The position numbers were made by a program, and so were the translations under genes. A stretch of DNA of 64,000 nt from Nocardia carnea (GTDB lineage: Bacteria > Actinomycetota > Actinomycetes > Mycobacteriales > Mycobacteriaceae): the NCBI RefSeq assembly GCF_029868855.1, contig NZ_JARWOV010000239.1:1-64000 (forward strand). The letters run 5' to 3'. The notes below the pieces were generated by a model. The model saw only the letters and a program-made list of their open reading frames with translations, did not search any database and was not told the DNA's origin. Within the stretch, counting starts at the first letter, position 1. Each line of letters begins with the position of its first letter. Positions 36,095 to 44,800 of the stretch are shown one piece after another.

Positions 36095-36973
36095 TTACGG
36101 CCGCCGGCCCCGCTGGCTCCCGGTTGCCGCGATGAGTTCGAGCAGCGCGCCGGTCAGTTCCGAATCGGGGTCGGCCAGGTCGAGAAAGACATCGTAGTGG
36201 TTACGACCGGGGACGGTGAGCAGTCGGCTCGACGACCGTGCCGACCAGAGCTCGTGGAAGTGCCGGCTCTGTTCGAGGAATCCGGCGCCGTCGTTCTCGG
36301 CGACAGCGATCACCGAAACCGGCTCCGCCACGCCCTCCGGGCGCGGCGGAGCGAGCGCTGGGCTCAGCGCGGCGGCCCGCCCGAGGTCCAGGTTCAGCCA
36401 CTCGGAGGTGAAATCGACCAGTGGACGCAGATCGAAGAGGCCGCTGATCGGCATCGCGGCGCGGACCACGTCGGCCGGTAGGCCGAACTCTGCCTGCCAG
36501 CCGGGCATCATCGTCGTACCGGTCAGATGCCCGCCCGCGGAGCTGCCCCCGACGACGATCCGGTTCGGGGCCAGTCCGTATCCCCTGCCGTGATGGAATA
36601 TCCAGGCAACGGCCGCCCGCACCTGCCTGACGATCTCTTCCAGCGGGGTGGCGGGCGCCAGGCCGTAGTCGACGGTGACAGTGGCGATGCCCGCGTCGTC
36701 GAGCACCCGTGCCATGAATGCGGTGTCGTGGCGAGAGAGCATCCGCCAGTAGCCGCCGTGAACGGCGAGGAAAACGGGCCGGGGCTCGGTGCCCACCCCC
36801 CAAATGTCCAACTGCTGGCCGCCGGCCTCGTCGTAGGTGATGCCCTCGTGCCCGGACAGGCCCCGCACGGCCTCGTCCGAGCGCACGCGGTAGTCGGCGA
36901 TCACCCTGTCGAAGACCTCGGGGGCGACGGAGTTGCGAACGTTGTAATCGGCATCGATTCGTGGGTCGGACAC
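36095..36973 (-). CDS. Alpha/beta hydrolase, kynurenine formamidase-like
   Basis: Esterase-fold protein of 292 aa. FLAVHGGYWRMLSRHD carries the HGGYW oxyanion motif of arylformamidase/kynurenine formamidase-like enzymes. VGGSSAGGHLTG carries the nucleophile in GxSxG, and GRNHYDVFLDL carries the C-terminal catalytic His; an acid in the EFGLPADVVRAAM-ISGLFDLRPL region completes the usual layout. GTG 36973 is chosen for the GAAGGA 8 bases upstream; the frame is open to 37096. It is divergent from the 2-aminomuconate semialdehyde dehydrogenase gene. Context supports N-formylkynurenine hydrolysis, but no tryptophan dioxygenase or kynureninase gene is in the window, so another pathway amide or ester is possible. 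Confidence 0.8.
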   Translation of the reverse strand: MSDPRIDADYNVRNSVAPEVFDRVIADYRVRSDEAVRGLSGHEGITYDEAGGQQLDIWGVGTEPRPVFLAVHGGYWRMLSRHDTAFMARVLDDAGIATVTVDYGLAPATPLEEIVRQVRAAVAWIFHHGRGYGLAPNRIVVGGSSAGGHLTGTTMMPGWQAEFGLPADVVRAAMPISGLFDLRPLVDFTSEWLNLDLGRAAALSPALAPPRPEGVAEPVSVIAVAENDGAGFLEQSRHFHELWSARSSSRLLTVPGRNHYDVFLDLADPDSELTGALLELIAATGSQRGRRP

Positions 36974-37039
36974 TGGTGTTCCTTCGGGGAGTTCGGTGGC
37001 AATAGGCCGGCGGATATCGCACAGCACGATGCGGGGGAT

Positions 37040-37053
37040 GTATTCGGGTATAC
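37040..37053. promoter_or_regulatory. Inverted repeat in the hydrolase/dehydrogenase divergent promoter
   Basis: GTATTCGGGTATAC, an imperfect palindrome (GTAT ... ATAC), lies midway between the divergent GTG 36973 and ATG 37161. ACAGCACG occurs on both sides of it as a direct repeat (37021-37028 and 37052-37059). It is a candidate regulator site for the catabolic operon. Confidence 0.35.
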
Positions 37054-37160
37054 AGCACGCCGCCGTCCCGAGAAATACCCCCGACGTCATGACCATTCGG
37101 GCATAGGTAGCGTTCGAATTTGCATTTCCCCGACATGACGATCTCGATCACAGTGGAGGT

Positions 37161-38636
37161 ATGACCGCACAGCCGCAAGAGTGGATCCGGAACTTCGTCG
37201 ACGGCGCGTTCGTCGACCCCGATCCCCACCGGGCGTTCGCCGCTGTCGATCCCGCCACCGGTGCCACCTTCGCGCAGGTCCACGAGGCGGACCGCGGCCT
37301 CGTCGACCGCGCTGTCGCGTCGGCCCGCGCCGCACTCGCCGCAGGCTGGGCCGATCGGCCGGTCCGCGAGCGGGCCGACCTGTTGCGGCGCGCGGCGGAC
37401 CGTATCGAGGAGCGTTTCGACGAGTTCGTCGCCGCCGAGATCGCCGACACCGGCAAGCCGATCACACAGGCGCGCGAACTCGATATCGCTCGGGCGCCTG
37501 CCAATTTCCGTACCTTCGCCGATGTCGTCTCCGCCGCCGGGCAGGAGTCGTTCCTCACCGAAATGGTCGGGGGCCGCCGGGCCCTCAACTACGCGGTCCG
37601 CAAGCCGCTGGGAGTCGTCGCCGTCATCGTGCCGTGGAACCTCCCACTGCTGCTGCTCACCTGGAAGGTCGCACCGGCCCTCGCATGCGGCAACGCGGTT
37701 GTCGTCAAACCCAGCGAGGACACCCCGTCCACGGCGACCCTCCTCGCGGAGGTCCTGGCCGAGGTCGGATTCCCGCGCGGCGTCTACAACGTCGTACACG
37801 GGTTCGGTGCCGGCTCCGCCGGCGCGTTCCTCACCGAGCACCCGCACATCGACGGCGTGACGTTCACCGGATCATCGTCGACCGGCTCACAGGTCATGAA
37901 GACGGTGGCACCCCGGGTGCGGCCGGTGTCCTTCGAACTGGGCGGAAAGAACGCGGCCGTCGTTTTCGACGATGTCTGCCTGGACGAGGCGATCGACGGC
38001 CTGAGCCGGTCCATCTTCACCAACACCGGGCAGGTGTGCCTGTGTACCGAGCGCGTCTACATCCAGCGCGCGGTCTTCGACGACATAGCGGCGGGCCTCG
38101 TCGAACGCGCCGGGCGGCTCTGCCTGGGCCGGCCCACCGACGCGGCAACCACCACCGGTCCGCTGATCTCGCACAAGCACCGGCAGAAAGTGCAGGCCTA
38201 CCTCGAACTCGCCGAGGCAGCGGGTGCCGAGATCCGCACCGGCGGTGGCATCCCGGCGATGGGCCCCGACCTCGACGGCGGCTCGTGGATCGAGCCCACG
38301 CTGTGGACGGGCCTCACCAACCGCGACCGGGTGCTGCGCGAGGAGATCTTCGGCCCCGTCGCCGCGCTCATCCCGTTCGACACCGAGGCCGAGGCCATCG
38401 CGCTCGCCAACGACACCGACTATGGGCTGGCCGCCGCGGTGTGGACCAACGACCTGCGACGCGGACACCGCGTCGCGCAAGCCATGAACGTCGGCATGTC
38501 GTGGGTCAACACCTGGTTCCTCCGCGACCTGCGGTCCCCGTTCGGCGGCGTCGGGCTCTCGGGCCTCGGGCGCGAAGGTGGCCAGTCGTCGCTGCATTTC
38601 TACACCGAGTCGACCAACGTGTGCGTACAGCTGTGA
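37161..38636 (+). CDS. nbaE: 2-aminomuconate 6-semialdehyde dehydrogenase (ALDH family)
   Basis: NAD-dependent aldehyde dehydrogenase of 491 aa. It shows the cofactor motif VTFTGSSSTGSQVM, the general-base Glu in SFELGGKNA, the catalytic Cys293 in NTGQVCLCTERVY, and the closing EEIFGPVAALIPF and SPFGGVGLSGLGREGG. NTGQVCLC and the ELRD/SPFGG C-terminal region are typical of the 2-hydroxy/2-aminomuconic semialdehyde dehydrogenase branch. It oxidises 2-aminomuconate semialdehyde to 2-aminomuconate in the 3-hydroxyanthranilate meta-cleavage route. This assignment rests on the downstream genes, which supply the ring-cleavage dioxygenase, decarboxylase and deaminase. It is the first gene of a five-gene + strand operon, with 37 bases to the next start. 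Confidence 0.88.
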   Translation: MTAQPQEWIRNFVDGAFVDPDPHRAFAAVDPATGATFAQVHEADRGLVDRAVASARAALAAGWADRPVRERADLLRRAADRIEERFDEFVAAEIADTGKPITQARELDIARAPANFRTFADVVSAAGQESFLTEMVGGRRALNYAVRKPLGVVAVIVPWNLPLLLLTWKVAPALACGNAVVVKPSEDTPSTATLLAEVLAEVGFPRGVYNVVHGFGAGSAGAFLTEHPHIDGVTFTGSSSTGSQVMKTVAPRVRPVSFELGGKNAAVVFDDVCLDEAIDGLSRSIFTNTGQVCLCTERVYIQRAVFDDIAAGLVERAGRLCLGRPTDAATTTGPLISHKHRQKVQAYLELAEAAGAEIRTGGGIPAMGPDLDGGSWIEPTLWTGLTNRDRVLREEIFGPVAALIPFDTEAEAIALANDTDYGLAAAVWTNDLRRGHRVAQAMNVGMSWVNTWFLRDLRSPFGGVGLSGLGREGGQSSLHFYTESTNVCVQL

Positions 38637-38673
38637 CGGCGCCGGACCATCCACGAAATACCTGGAGCAGGAG

Positions 38674-39480
38674 ATGACGAAGTCCCAAACAGCGGGCCCC
38701 GGCGATATCGAGACGCTGGCGCGCCGACTCGACAACGCGCAGACGTCGAGGACCGACACCCGCAGCCTCGAAGAGGACACCTCGCTGGGCATCGACCTCG
38801 ACGTCGACACCGCGTACCTGGTGCAGGAGGCGCTGCTCGGGTTGCGGACCATGCGCGGTGAGCGGGTCGTCGGCGTGAAGCTGGGCTTCACCAGCAAGGC
38901 GAAGATGGCGCAGATGGGAGTGTCCGACGTGATCGTCGGGCGCATCACCGATGCGATGCAGGTGGCCGACGGCGGTGACACCGATCTGCGGGGCTATATC
39001 CATCCGAAGGTGGAACCCGAGGTGGCCTACCGGATCGGGCGCGATATCCCGCTGGCCGACCTCGACAACCCGGACACCGACATCGTGGCCTGTGTCGACG
39101 CGATCGCGCCCGCCCTCGAGATCATCGACTCGCGCTACCGCGACTTCCGATTCACCTACGCCGACGTCGTCGCCGACAACACCTCGGCATCCGGCTTCGC
39201 CGTGGGCACGTGGCTCCCTATGCGCGAGGCCGCCGACCGTGCGGTGCGACTGCGGGTCGGCGACGAGCAGATCACCGGAACGACAGCGGCGATCCTCGGT
39301 GACCCGGAAGAAGCGCTCCGCGCGCTACTGGATATGTGCCGCCGGCGGCGGATCCCCCTACATGCCGGATACGTGGTACTCGCCGGCGCGGCGACCGCGG
39401 CGATGCCGCTGACCGAAGCGACCGTGGAGTGCGAGATCGCCGGGATCGGGACCGTGAGCCTGACCGGTGTTCGACGATGA
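38674..39480 (+). CDS. nbaG: 4-oxalocrotonate decarboxylase / 2-oxopent-4-enoate hydratase family
   Basis: Protein of 268 aa of the fumarylacetoacetate-hydrolase-like hydratase/decarboxylase family (MhpD/DmpH type). GVKLGFTSKAKMAQMGVSD near residue 70, the metal-binding EPEVAYRIGRDIPL, ALEIIDSRYRDFRF and DNTSASGFAVGTW match the family. DmpH-type decarboxylases and DmpE-type hydratases are close homologues and only one copy is present here, so it may serve the decarboxylation of 4-oxalocrotonate or the hydration of 2-oxopent-4-enoate. Position in an nba-type operon favours the decarboxylase. ATG 38674 follows GGAGCAGGAG; the frame is open to 38578. Its stop overlaps the next ATG (ATGA). Confidence 0.82.
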   Translation: MTKSQTAGPGDIETLARRLDNAQTSRTDTRSLEEDTSLGIDLDVDTAYLVQEALLGLRTMRGERVVGVKLGFTSKAKMAQMGVSDVIVGRITDAMQVADGGDTDLRGYIHPKVEPEVAYRIGRDIPLADLDNPDTDIVACVDAIAPALEIIDSRYRDFRFTYADVVADNTSASGFAVGTWLPMREAADRAVRLRVGDEQITGTTAAILGDPEEALRALLDMCRRRRIPLHAGYVVLAGAATAAMPLTEATVECEIAGIGTVSLTGVRR

Positions 39481-39977
39481 CGCAGAACGATGAGGGAGAA
39501 CGTATCGTGACGAACAACGCCGATGTATCCGCCGGCGGTCTACCGGGGCAGGGAGCCGATTCCGGTAGCGCAGTCCTCACCGGCCACGCCGCGCCCCGCG
39601 GACGATTCCCTCACGTCAAGGTCGTCGGGGATCTCATCTTCGTCTCCGGTACCAGCTCGCGCCGGCCCGACAACACGTTCGTCGGTGTCGAGGTCGACGA
39701 GATGGGTACCACCGACCTCGACATCCGCGCACAGACCCGCGCTGTCATCGAGAATATCCGCGGGATTCTCCGCGAGGTCGGCGCAGGACTCGAAGACGTC
39801 GCGCAGATCACGACCTACCTGGTTTCGATGAACGATTTCGGTGGTTACAACGAGGCGTACAGCGAGTACTTCGACGAATCCGGGCCGACCCGGACAACCG
39901 TGGCCGTGCACCAGCTGCCACATCCGCACCTGTTGATCGAGATCCAGGCGATCGCGCATCGGCGTACGACCACCTGA
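39477..39977 (+). CDS. nbaF: 2-aminomuconate deaminase (RidA/YjgF family)
   Basis: RidA/YjgF/UK114-fold protein of 166 aa. The core GRFPHVKVVGDLIFVSGTSS, TDLDIRAQTRAVIENIRGIL, GAGLEDVAQITTYLVSMNDF and EYFDESGPTRTTVAVHQLP match the family, whose members hydrolyse enamines and imines. The extra 35-residue N-terminal segment is usual in the 2-aminomuconate deaminase branch. It converts 2-aminomuconate to 4-oxalocrotonate with ammonia release. ATG 39477 is chosen because it overlaps the upstream stop (ATGA); an in-frame GTG at 39507 with GAGGGA upstream is possible. Its place between the decarboxylase and the dioxygenase fits the pathway. Confidence 0.85.
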   Translation: MTQNDEGERIVTNNADVSAGGLPGQGADSGSAVLTGHAAPRGRFPHVKVVGDLIFVSGTSSRRPDNTFVGVEVDEMGTTDLDIRAQTRAVIENIRGILREVGAGLEDVAQITTYLVSMNDFGGYNEAYSEYFDESGPTRTTVAVHQLPHPHLLIEIQAIAHRRTTT

Positions 39978-40033
39978 GTCGATTCGGCACCGACTCACTG
40001 CCCCACCCCCACAAGCGATTTGGAGTAGACGCC

Positions 40034-40555
40034 ATGACCCGCATTCCGGAGGTCATCAATTTCCATGGTTGGATCGCCGAGCACGAGCACCTGCTGCAAC
40101 CACCGGTCAACAACAGGACCATGGCGCTGGGCGAGGACTTCATCGTCCAGATCGTCGGAGGACCGAACGAGCGCACCGACTACCACCGAGAACCCTACGA
40201 GGAGTGGTTCTTCCAGATCAAGGGAGATATCCACGTCAACATCATGACGGACGAGGGACCGCGCAGGATCGACATCCGCGAAGGTGAGTGCTGGCTGCTG
40301 CCCGGTAACGTGCCGCATTCGCCGCAGCGGCCCGACCCGGACTCGGTCGGCCTCGTGATCGAACGGGTACGCCGGGAGGGCACCCTCGAGAAGTTCCAAT
40401 GGTACTGCCTCGAATGCGACGCACTGGTCCACGAGATCGAGCTGCAGGTGCGCAGCATCGTCGACGACCTTCCTCCGGTATTTACGCAGTTCTATGCCGA
40501 CGAGGCGGCGCACAAGTGCCCGAACTGCGGTGCCATCCACCCCGGGAAAGGCTGA
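40034..40555 (+). CDS. nbaC: 3-hydroxyanthranilate 3,4-dioxygenase
   Basis: Cupin-type extradiol dioxygenase of 173 aa that opens the ring of 3-hydroxyanthranilate to 2-amino-3-carboxymuconate semialdehyde. The iron ligands are visible at the positions of the well-studied bacterial enzyme: His51, Glu57 and His95 (YHREPYEEWFF and GNVPHSPQRP). The C-terminal rubredoxin-like second iron site is also intact, with Cys125 and Cys128 (YCLECD) and Cys162 and Cys165 (KCPNCG). The length is normal for bacterial forms. ATG 40034 starts MTRIPEVINFHGW. The next gene begins two bases after its stop. Confidence 0.95.
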   Translation: MTRIPEVINFHGWIAEHEHLLQPPVNNRTMALGEDFIVQIVGGPNERTDYHREPYEEWFFQIKGDIHVNIMTDEGPRRIDIREGECWLLPGNVPHSPQRPDPDSVGLVIERVRREGTLEKFQWYCLECDALVHEIELQVRSIVDDLPPVFTQFYADEAAHKCPNCGAIHPGKG

Positions 40556-40557
40556 AG

Positions 40558-41550
40558 GTGAACAACATCATCGACGTCCACACCCACTATGTCCCCCGAG
40601 GGTGGCCGGATATCAGTGCAGAGGCCGGCGCCGACGCCCCGTGGCTGCGGATCGAATCCGAACACGACGCCATGATCATGATGGGCACCAGGGAGTTCCG
40701 GCGGATCCAGTCGGACTGCTGGGATGCGGCGGTGCGCCTACGCGATATGGACACAGACGGGGTGCGCACTCAGGTAGTCTCGCCGACGCCGGCCTTCTTC
40801 AATTACGGGCGCACCGGGGAACAGGCGGCAAAGATCGCCCGCATCTTCAATGACATTGCCCTCGAAATCACCGCGCCCGCGGGCGACCGGATGATCCCGT
40901 TCTGCCAGGTTCCATTGCAGGACACCGACCTGGCGTGCGCGGAACTCGACCGCTGTCTGGAGAACGGGCATCGCGGCGTGGAGATCGGAAACCACGTGGG
41001 TGACCGGGACCTGGACGACGAGGGCATCGTTACGTTCCTACAGCACTGCGCAGACCGCGATGTCCCCGTCTTCGTACACCCGTGGGACATGCCCAGCTCC
41101 CCGCGTCTGGAACGGTGGATGTCGCGCTGGCTCACCTCGATGCCGGCGGAGACCCACCTGTCGATCCTGGCGCTGATCCTCGGCGGCGTCTTCGACCGCG
41201 TCGACGAACGCCTGAAGATCGCCTTCGCCCATGGCGGCGGCTCGTTCGCGTTCTGGCTCGGTCGCACGGAGAACGCCTGGCACGGCCGCAACGACATCAT
41301 CGGAACCTCGGAGTTTCCGCCGTCTCACTACATCGGTCGCTTCTACGTGGACTCCGTGGTGTTCGACGAGCGCGCCCTGCGGGTGCTGGTCGACACCGTC
41401 GGCGCCGAACGGGTCATGGTCGGCAGCGACTACCCGTACCCACTGGGTGAGCGGCCCGTCGGTGAGGTGGTGCGCAAGAGCGAATTCTTGGGTGACACAA
41501 CTCGCGACCTGATCACCCACCGTAACGCGGAAAGATTCCTGGGACTCTGA
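40558..41550 (+). CDS. nbaD: 2-amino-3-carboxymuconate-6-semialdehyde decarboxylase (ACMSD)
   Basis: Metal-dependent amidohydrolase-fold decarboxylase of 330 aa. IIDVHTHYVP gives the first zinc ligands (His8, His10). PVFVHPWDM carries the third His, FAHGGGSFAFWLGR matches the active-site His/Gly loop, and MVGSDYPYPLG carries the catalytic Asp. It decarboxylates the dioxygenase product to 2-aminomuconate semialdehyde, the substrate of the dehydrogenase encoded first in this operon. GTG 40558 is chosen because it lies two bases after the dioxygenase stop and gives the family N-terminus; the frame is open to 40399. It ends the operon; no strong hairpin follows. Confidence 0.95.
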   Translation: MNNIIDVHTHYVPRGWPDISAEAGADAPWLRIESEHDAMIMMGTREFRRIQSDCWDAAVRLRDMDTDGVRTQVVSPTPAFFNYGRTGEQAAKIARIFNDIALEITAPAGDRMIPFCQVPLQDTDLACAELDRCLENGHRGVEIGNHVGDRDLDDEGIVTFLQHCADRDVPVFVHPWDMPSSPRLERWMSRWLTSMPAETHLSILALILGGVFDRVDERLKIAFAHGGGSFAFWLGRTENAWHGRNDIIGTSEFPPSHYIGRFYVDSVVFDERALRVLVDTVGAERVMVGSDYPYPLGERPVGEVVRKSEFLGDTTRDLITHRNAERFLGL

Positions 41551-41716
41551 TCCAGCACTCACGACGCGCTCGAGAGTGTCCTCTCACTCATGGCCACTGC
41601 GGGATTTCCGCCACCGTCATTCCGGAGACGACGATAAGCGGGCCTTCGTCTCGTGTCGGTACTTCGAAGTGGTCTGCACATTTCGCGAGTTTCAGCGTTG
41701 ACCTGTTGCCGTCGGG

Positions 41717-42209
41717 TTACGGAATAGCTTCCCATCCGTCCCAAGGCCGCTGACCGCGGCGGCCACGCAGGGAATCCACGCGCAGCTGCGCCTGGGCGAG
41801 CCGCGAAGGTTCCTGCGCGGCAGCCTGCGCAGCCATGCAGGTCATCCGCATTTCGCGGATGTCCCGCAGCAGCGCGAACCCCGGCTGTTCCGTGACGTCG
41901 TAGCCGTAGGCGGCCACGAATTCGGTGTACTGCTGCGCGTGAATCCATCCGAATGAGCTGAATCGATGGCAGTCGAGGTCAGATCCCATTCGGGCGGGCC
42001 GATGGATGTGCGCCGCCAGGTCGAGGAAGAGGGTCGTGCCGTCGTCGGCGGTGACGACGTTCCCTTCCCATGCATCTCCGTGGACGGTCCCCACTGCCGT
42101 CCGGCTATGCGGTGCGACCATGCGTTTCGGAGGTCGTCGAGGTGCTGATGGAGCCATTGGCGGTCTTCGGCCAGCAGGGTGATCGCCGCATCGGTGAGCC
42201 TATTGGTTG
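41717..42209 (-). pseudogene. Truncated, frameshifted phosphotransferase (APH-like) gene
   Basis: Two minus-strand frames read together as one protein. The first (about 42205-42105) gives RLTDAAITLLAEDRQWLHQH and LDDLRNAWSH. The second (about 42105-41717) gives TAVGTVHGDAWEGNVVTAD and TTLFLDLAAHIHRPARM, which match the HGDxxxxN and acidic metal-binding motifs of aminoglycoside-phosphotransferase-like kinases, although the second motif is altered. The N-terminal half is missing: the remnant abuts the 3' end of the tRNA-Leu gene. It is therefore truncated at the tRNA and carries a frameshift near 42105. The original substrate is unknown. Confidence 0.6.
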
Positions 42210-42294
42210 TGTCCGGAGGGGGACTTGAACCCCCACGCCCTATAACGGGCACTAGCACCTCAAGCTAGCGCGTCTGCCATTCCGCCACCCGGAC
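42210..42294 (-). tRNA. tRNA-Leu (anticodon GAG)
   Basis: 85-base class II tRNA on the minus strand. The acceptor stem pairs GTCCGGG with CTCCGGAC (one G-U) plus discriminator A. The anticodon stem is CTAGC/GCTAG with loop TTGAGGT, giving anticodon GAG (reads CUC Leu). A long variable arm and the T-arm GGGGGTTCAAGTCCCCC follow. CCA is not encoded. Confidence 0.95.
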
Positions 42295-43270
42295 CGGTGT
42301 GCCCAGCAAGAGTATCTGATCGCGCGGGCAAGGCAAAATCGTGGGCCTCACCTGCGGAAATGTCGACACGGGGTACGCGGTATGGAAGGGGTGGATTGCT
42401 GCTCGCCGTACCGGCGCCTGGAGGATGTCGAGGGGTGTCGGACCGCGGCAGGGGTGGGATCGGGTGGTCGCGGATCGTGGAGTAGGTCGATGACCGCAGC
42501 GGGTGTGTTTCGCCGGAAGGAGGGCAGGCAAGCCGCAAGCGCACGGTTGTGCGCTGTCCGGTCCGTGGTTGCCGTGAATGTTCATCGTCTCGGCGCCGTC
42601 GGATGTTCGATCCGGAGCCGTCACGGCAATGAGAGTGTCGCGACGAGGGTGCACGACCTTGTCCTCGTCGCGGCGTGGAGTTTCCGCCGTCCGCCGGTGC
42701 GTGCGGAAGAGCAGGGGGTGGGATGCCTTCGGTGCGGATCGGGTCCAGGTGTAGCCAGGCCGTCGCTCTACCTCATGGTGTCGGGGCTGATGCGGTCGCG
42801 GCATCCTCGGCCCGGCCTCGCCGATGGGTGATGAGGAACTGCCTGCGGACCGGCGCAGTCCGGCGTGCTGTCGGACAAGTGGTGCCGGCCTCCTGGCTCT
42901 GCCTCAGGATTACGTCGAACGTCAGTGTGCGGCAGAGGTTCCGCACATCTGTGGTCAGCCGGGAGCCGTCGTGCGCTGGCCTGGGCTCATCGGACCGGAT
43001 TTCGCTGCATTCGGCTGCGTCTGTTTGTCGACCGGACGCCCCCACATAAATTGACACGACCGTCATTTCGTATAGCCTCATCATCTGCACAGCGCCCGGG
43101 CGCTGGTGTGATCGGGCGTCGCGGCTGCGGTCCTGTGTGGTCGTTCACTGTCGACGTCCGCACACCGCAGATCGCGTCGGCAAAGGGCCGGTGGGCGCCG
43201 ATGTACGTTCGGTCGGGCCGGCCGCGGGCCTGATCCGTATCCCGCGCATCCTGATCAGAAGGGACCCCCG
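42295..43270. other. 976-base stretch without a confident gene
   Basis: Between the tRNA and the lipocalin-like gene. Several overlapping frames exist on both strands, but none has recognisable motifs or a good start. A promoter-like pair at 43051-43078 is listed separately. No repeats were noticed. Confidence 0.5.
43051..43078 (+). promoter_or_regulatory. Candidate sigma-70-type promoter
   Basis: TTGACA at 43051-43056, a 16-base spacer, then TAGCCT at 43073-43078, an imperfect -10. It lies about 190 bases upstream of the first gene of the phosphotransferase operon. Confidence 0.35.
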
Positions 43271-44155
43271 ATGGTTACCGCCACCCCGACCGAACAGAGT
43301 TGGGGCAAGCTGTCCGAGCCGGTTCGTTCCGACGCCGCAGGCGCCGACGACCCGGTGTGGAAGGACAACGCCTACCTTTCGTTCTGGGATTCCGCCGCAG
43401 CGGTTTTCGGTACGGTGCACGTGTCGACTTCGCCGAACGCGCCGGACACCCGGCGGGCCCGGTTCAGCGTGTCTGTAGCGGGGCGGGTGACCGAAGTGGT
43501 CGAAACGCTCGAGGTGGGGACCTTCAGCGGTGAGAGTGTTCATTTCGGCTTGGACGGCCGGGTACGTGTCGAACACCCGCTCGTCTCCGCCGAACTCGTC
43601 AACGCGCCACTGTTCGCCGCCGCCGATTACGCCGGCAACAACGCTATCCCGTCGCTGGGAGCCGCCGCGCCACTACAGCATTTTCAGCAGGCGTGCACCG
43701 TCGCGGGCAGTATCACGCTGGAGGGGGAGACGGTGGCTGTCTCCGGGCGCGGTATGCGGGACCGGACGTGGGGATTCCGGGACGAATCGTCGCAGTGGGT
43801 CGAATTCGCGGCCCTGTTCGTGGTGCAGGATTCGGCGTTCGTCACGGCGATGAAGTTCCGGAACGCCGACGATTCGCTGACGGCGGATGGTTTCGTCATC
43901 GACAGCACGGGTTCGAGGGCGATCACTGCCGTCACCTTCGCCCGGGACGCGGCCGCCCAATTCCGCTGGGCGCGGCTCGAACTCGAGGACGGTACGACCA
44001 GGATGGTATCGCTGGGCGCTCGACTCGGTGGGTTCCGGGTACCGGCGGGGCCGGCCGAGACCGACGGGCCGGCGCTGGGGGTCTACGACGACTTCCTGTC
44101 GTTCGATGCCGGTGAGGGCATTTTCGAGCAGGCGATCCTGCACCGGGTCGCCTGA
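43271..44155 (+). CDS. Lipocalin-like (AttH/CrtC-fold type) protein of unknown function
   Basis: Protein of 294 aa, rich in beta strands, with a two-lobe pattern. It starts DNAYLSFWDSAAAVFGTVHV, includes a central VSGRGMRDRTWGFRD and FRWARLELEDGTTRMVSLG, and ends GVYDDFLSFDAGEGIFEQAI. The GxGxRDxxWGxRD motif is shared by AttH/hydroxyneurosporene-synthase-like lipocalin families, where it lines the ligand pocket. There is no signal peptide. It probably binds or transforms a hydrophobic small molecule; the exact family is not assigned. ATG 43271 is the natural start. It leads an operon, with 30 bases to the winged-helix gene and the two phosphohistidine proteins after it, so it may handle the same substrate. 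Confidence 0.7.
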   Translation: MVTATPTEQSWGKLSEPVRSDAAGADDPVWKDNAYLSFWDSAAAVFGTVHVSTSPNAPDTRRARFSVSVAGRVTEVVETLEVGTFSGESVHFGLDGRVRVEHPLVSAELVNAPLFAAADYAGNNAIPSLGAAAPLQHFQQACTVAGSITLEGETVAVSGRGMRDRTWGFRDESSQWVEFAALFVVQDSAFVTAMKFRNADDSLTADGFVIDSTGSRAITAVTFARDAAAQFRWARLELEDGTTRMVSLGARLGGFRVPAGPAETDGPALGVYDDFLSFDAGEGIFEQAILHRVA

Positions 44156-44185
44156 CCGGCGGCGACGAGAAGGAGCGGATACACC

Positions 44186-44800
44186 ATGTCCTATGTCCTG
44201 CGCGTTCTCCAGGCTGCGCGATTCAAAGGCCGTCCCACCGAGCCCGATCTCGCGGCCGCGGCAGGTCTCACCGATACCGCGTTGACGGCCGTGTTGGAGC
44301 CGCTGCTGCACGCAGGGGAGCTGGAGCGTGTGGGTGTGCGCGTCAAGATCACTCCCGTGGGCCGGGCACGGCTCGACGAACTGCTGGCCATCGAGCGGAG
44401 CACCGTCGACCAGGCGTTGCTGCGGCAGCGGTATCTCGGCTTCGGCGCGGTGAACGAGGACTTCAAACAGCTGGTCACTGATTGGCAGTTGATCGACGGT
44501 GCGCGCCCGAACGATCACACCGACGTCGAATACGATGCGCGGATCGTGGCGCGGCTGGGCGAGCTGCACGAACGGTTCGCACCGCTGCTCGCGGAATTCG
44601 TCGAGCTGGTGCCGCGTCTGGCACAGTACCCGGACCGGTTCGCCGGGGCCTTGGCAAAGATTCGTTCCGGTGATCCGGCCTGGCTGGCGCGGCCGCTGGT
44701 CGACAGCTATCACACCGTGTGGTTCGAACTGCACGAGGAATTGATCGGTCTGGGCGGGGTGTCCCGGGCACGGGAAGAGGCAGCGGGGAGGGCCGAGTGA
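44186..44800 (+). CDS. Winged-helix domain protein of unknown function
   Basis: Protein of 204 aa. The N-terminal 65 residues form a winged helix: LRVLQAARFKGRPTEPDLAA, LTDTALTAVLEPLLHAGELE, VKITPVGRARLDELL. The remaining 140 residues are helical, Trp- and Leu-rich and acidic (LGFGAVNEDFKQLVTDWQLI, RLGELHERFAPLLAEFVELV), like an effector or scaffold domain. It could be a regulator of the operon or, given its coupling, an accessory subunit of the kinase. Its stop overlaps the next gene's GTG by 4 bases (GTGA), implying translational coupling with the ATP-grasp protein. The family is not recognised beyond the winged helix. Confidence 0.65.
   Translation: MSYVLRVLQAARFKGRPTEPDLAAAAGLTDTALTAVLEPLLHAGELERVGVRVKITPVGRARLDELLAIERSTVDQALLRQRYLGFGAVNEDFKQLVTDWQLIDGARPNDHTDVEYDARIVARLGELHERFAPLLAEFVELVPRLAQYPDRFAGALAKIRSGDPAWLARPLVDSYHTVWFELHEELIGLGGVSRAREEAAGRAE

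Noticed and set aside
36201..37847. Minus-strand open frame of 548 codons over the hydrolase and dehydrogenase genes
   Set aside because: It crosses two real genes and their divergent promoter; shadow composition.
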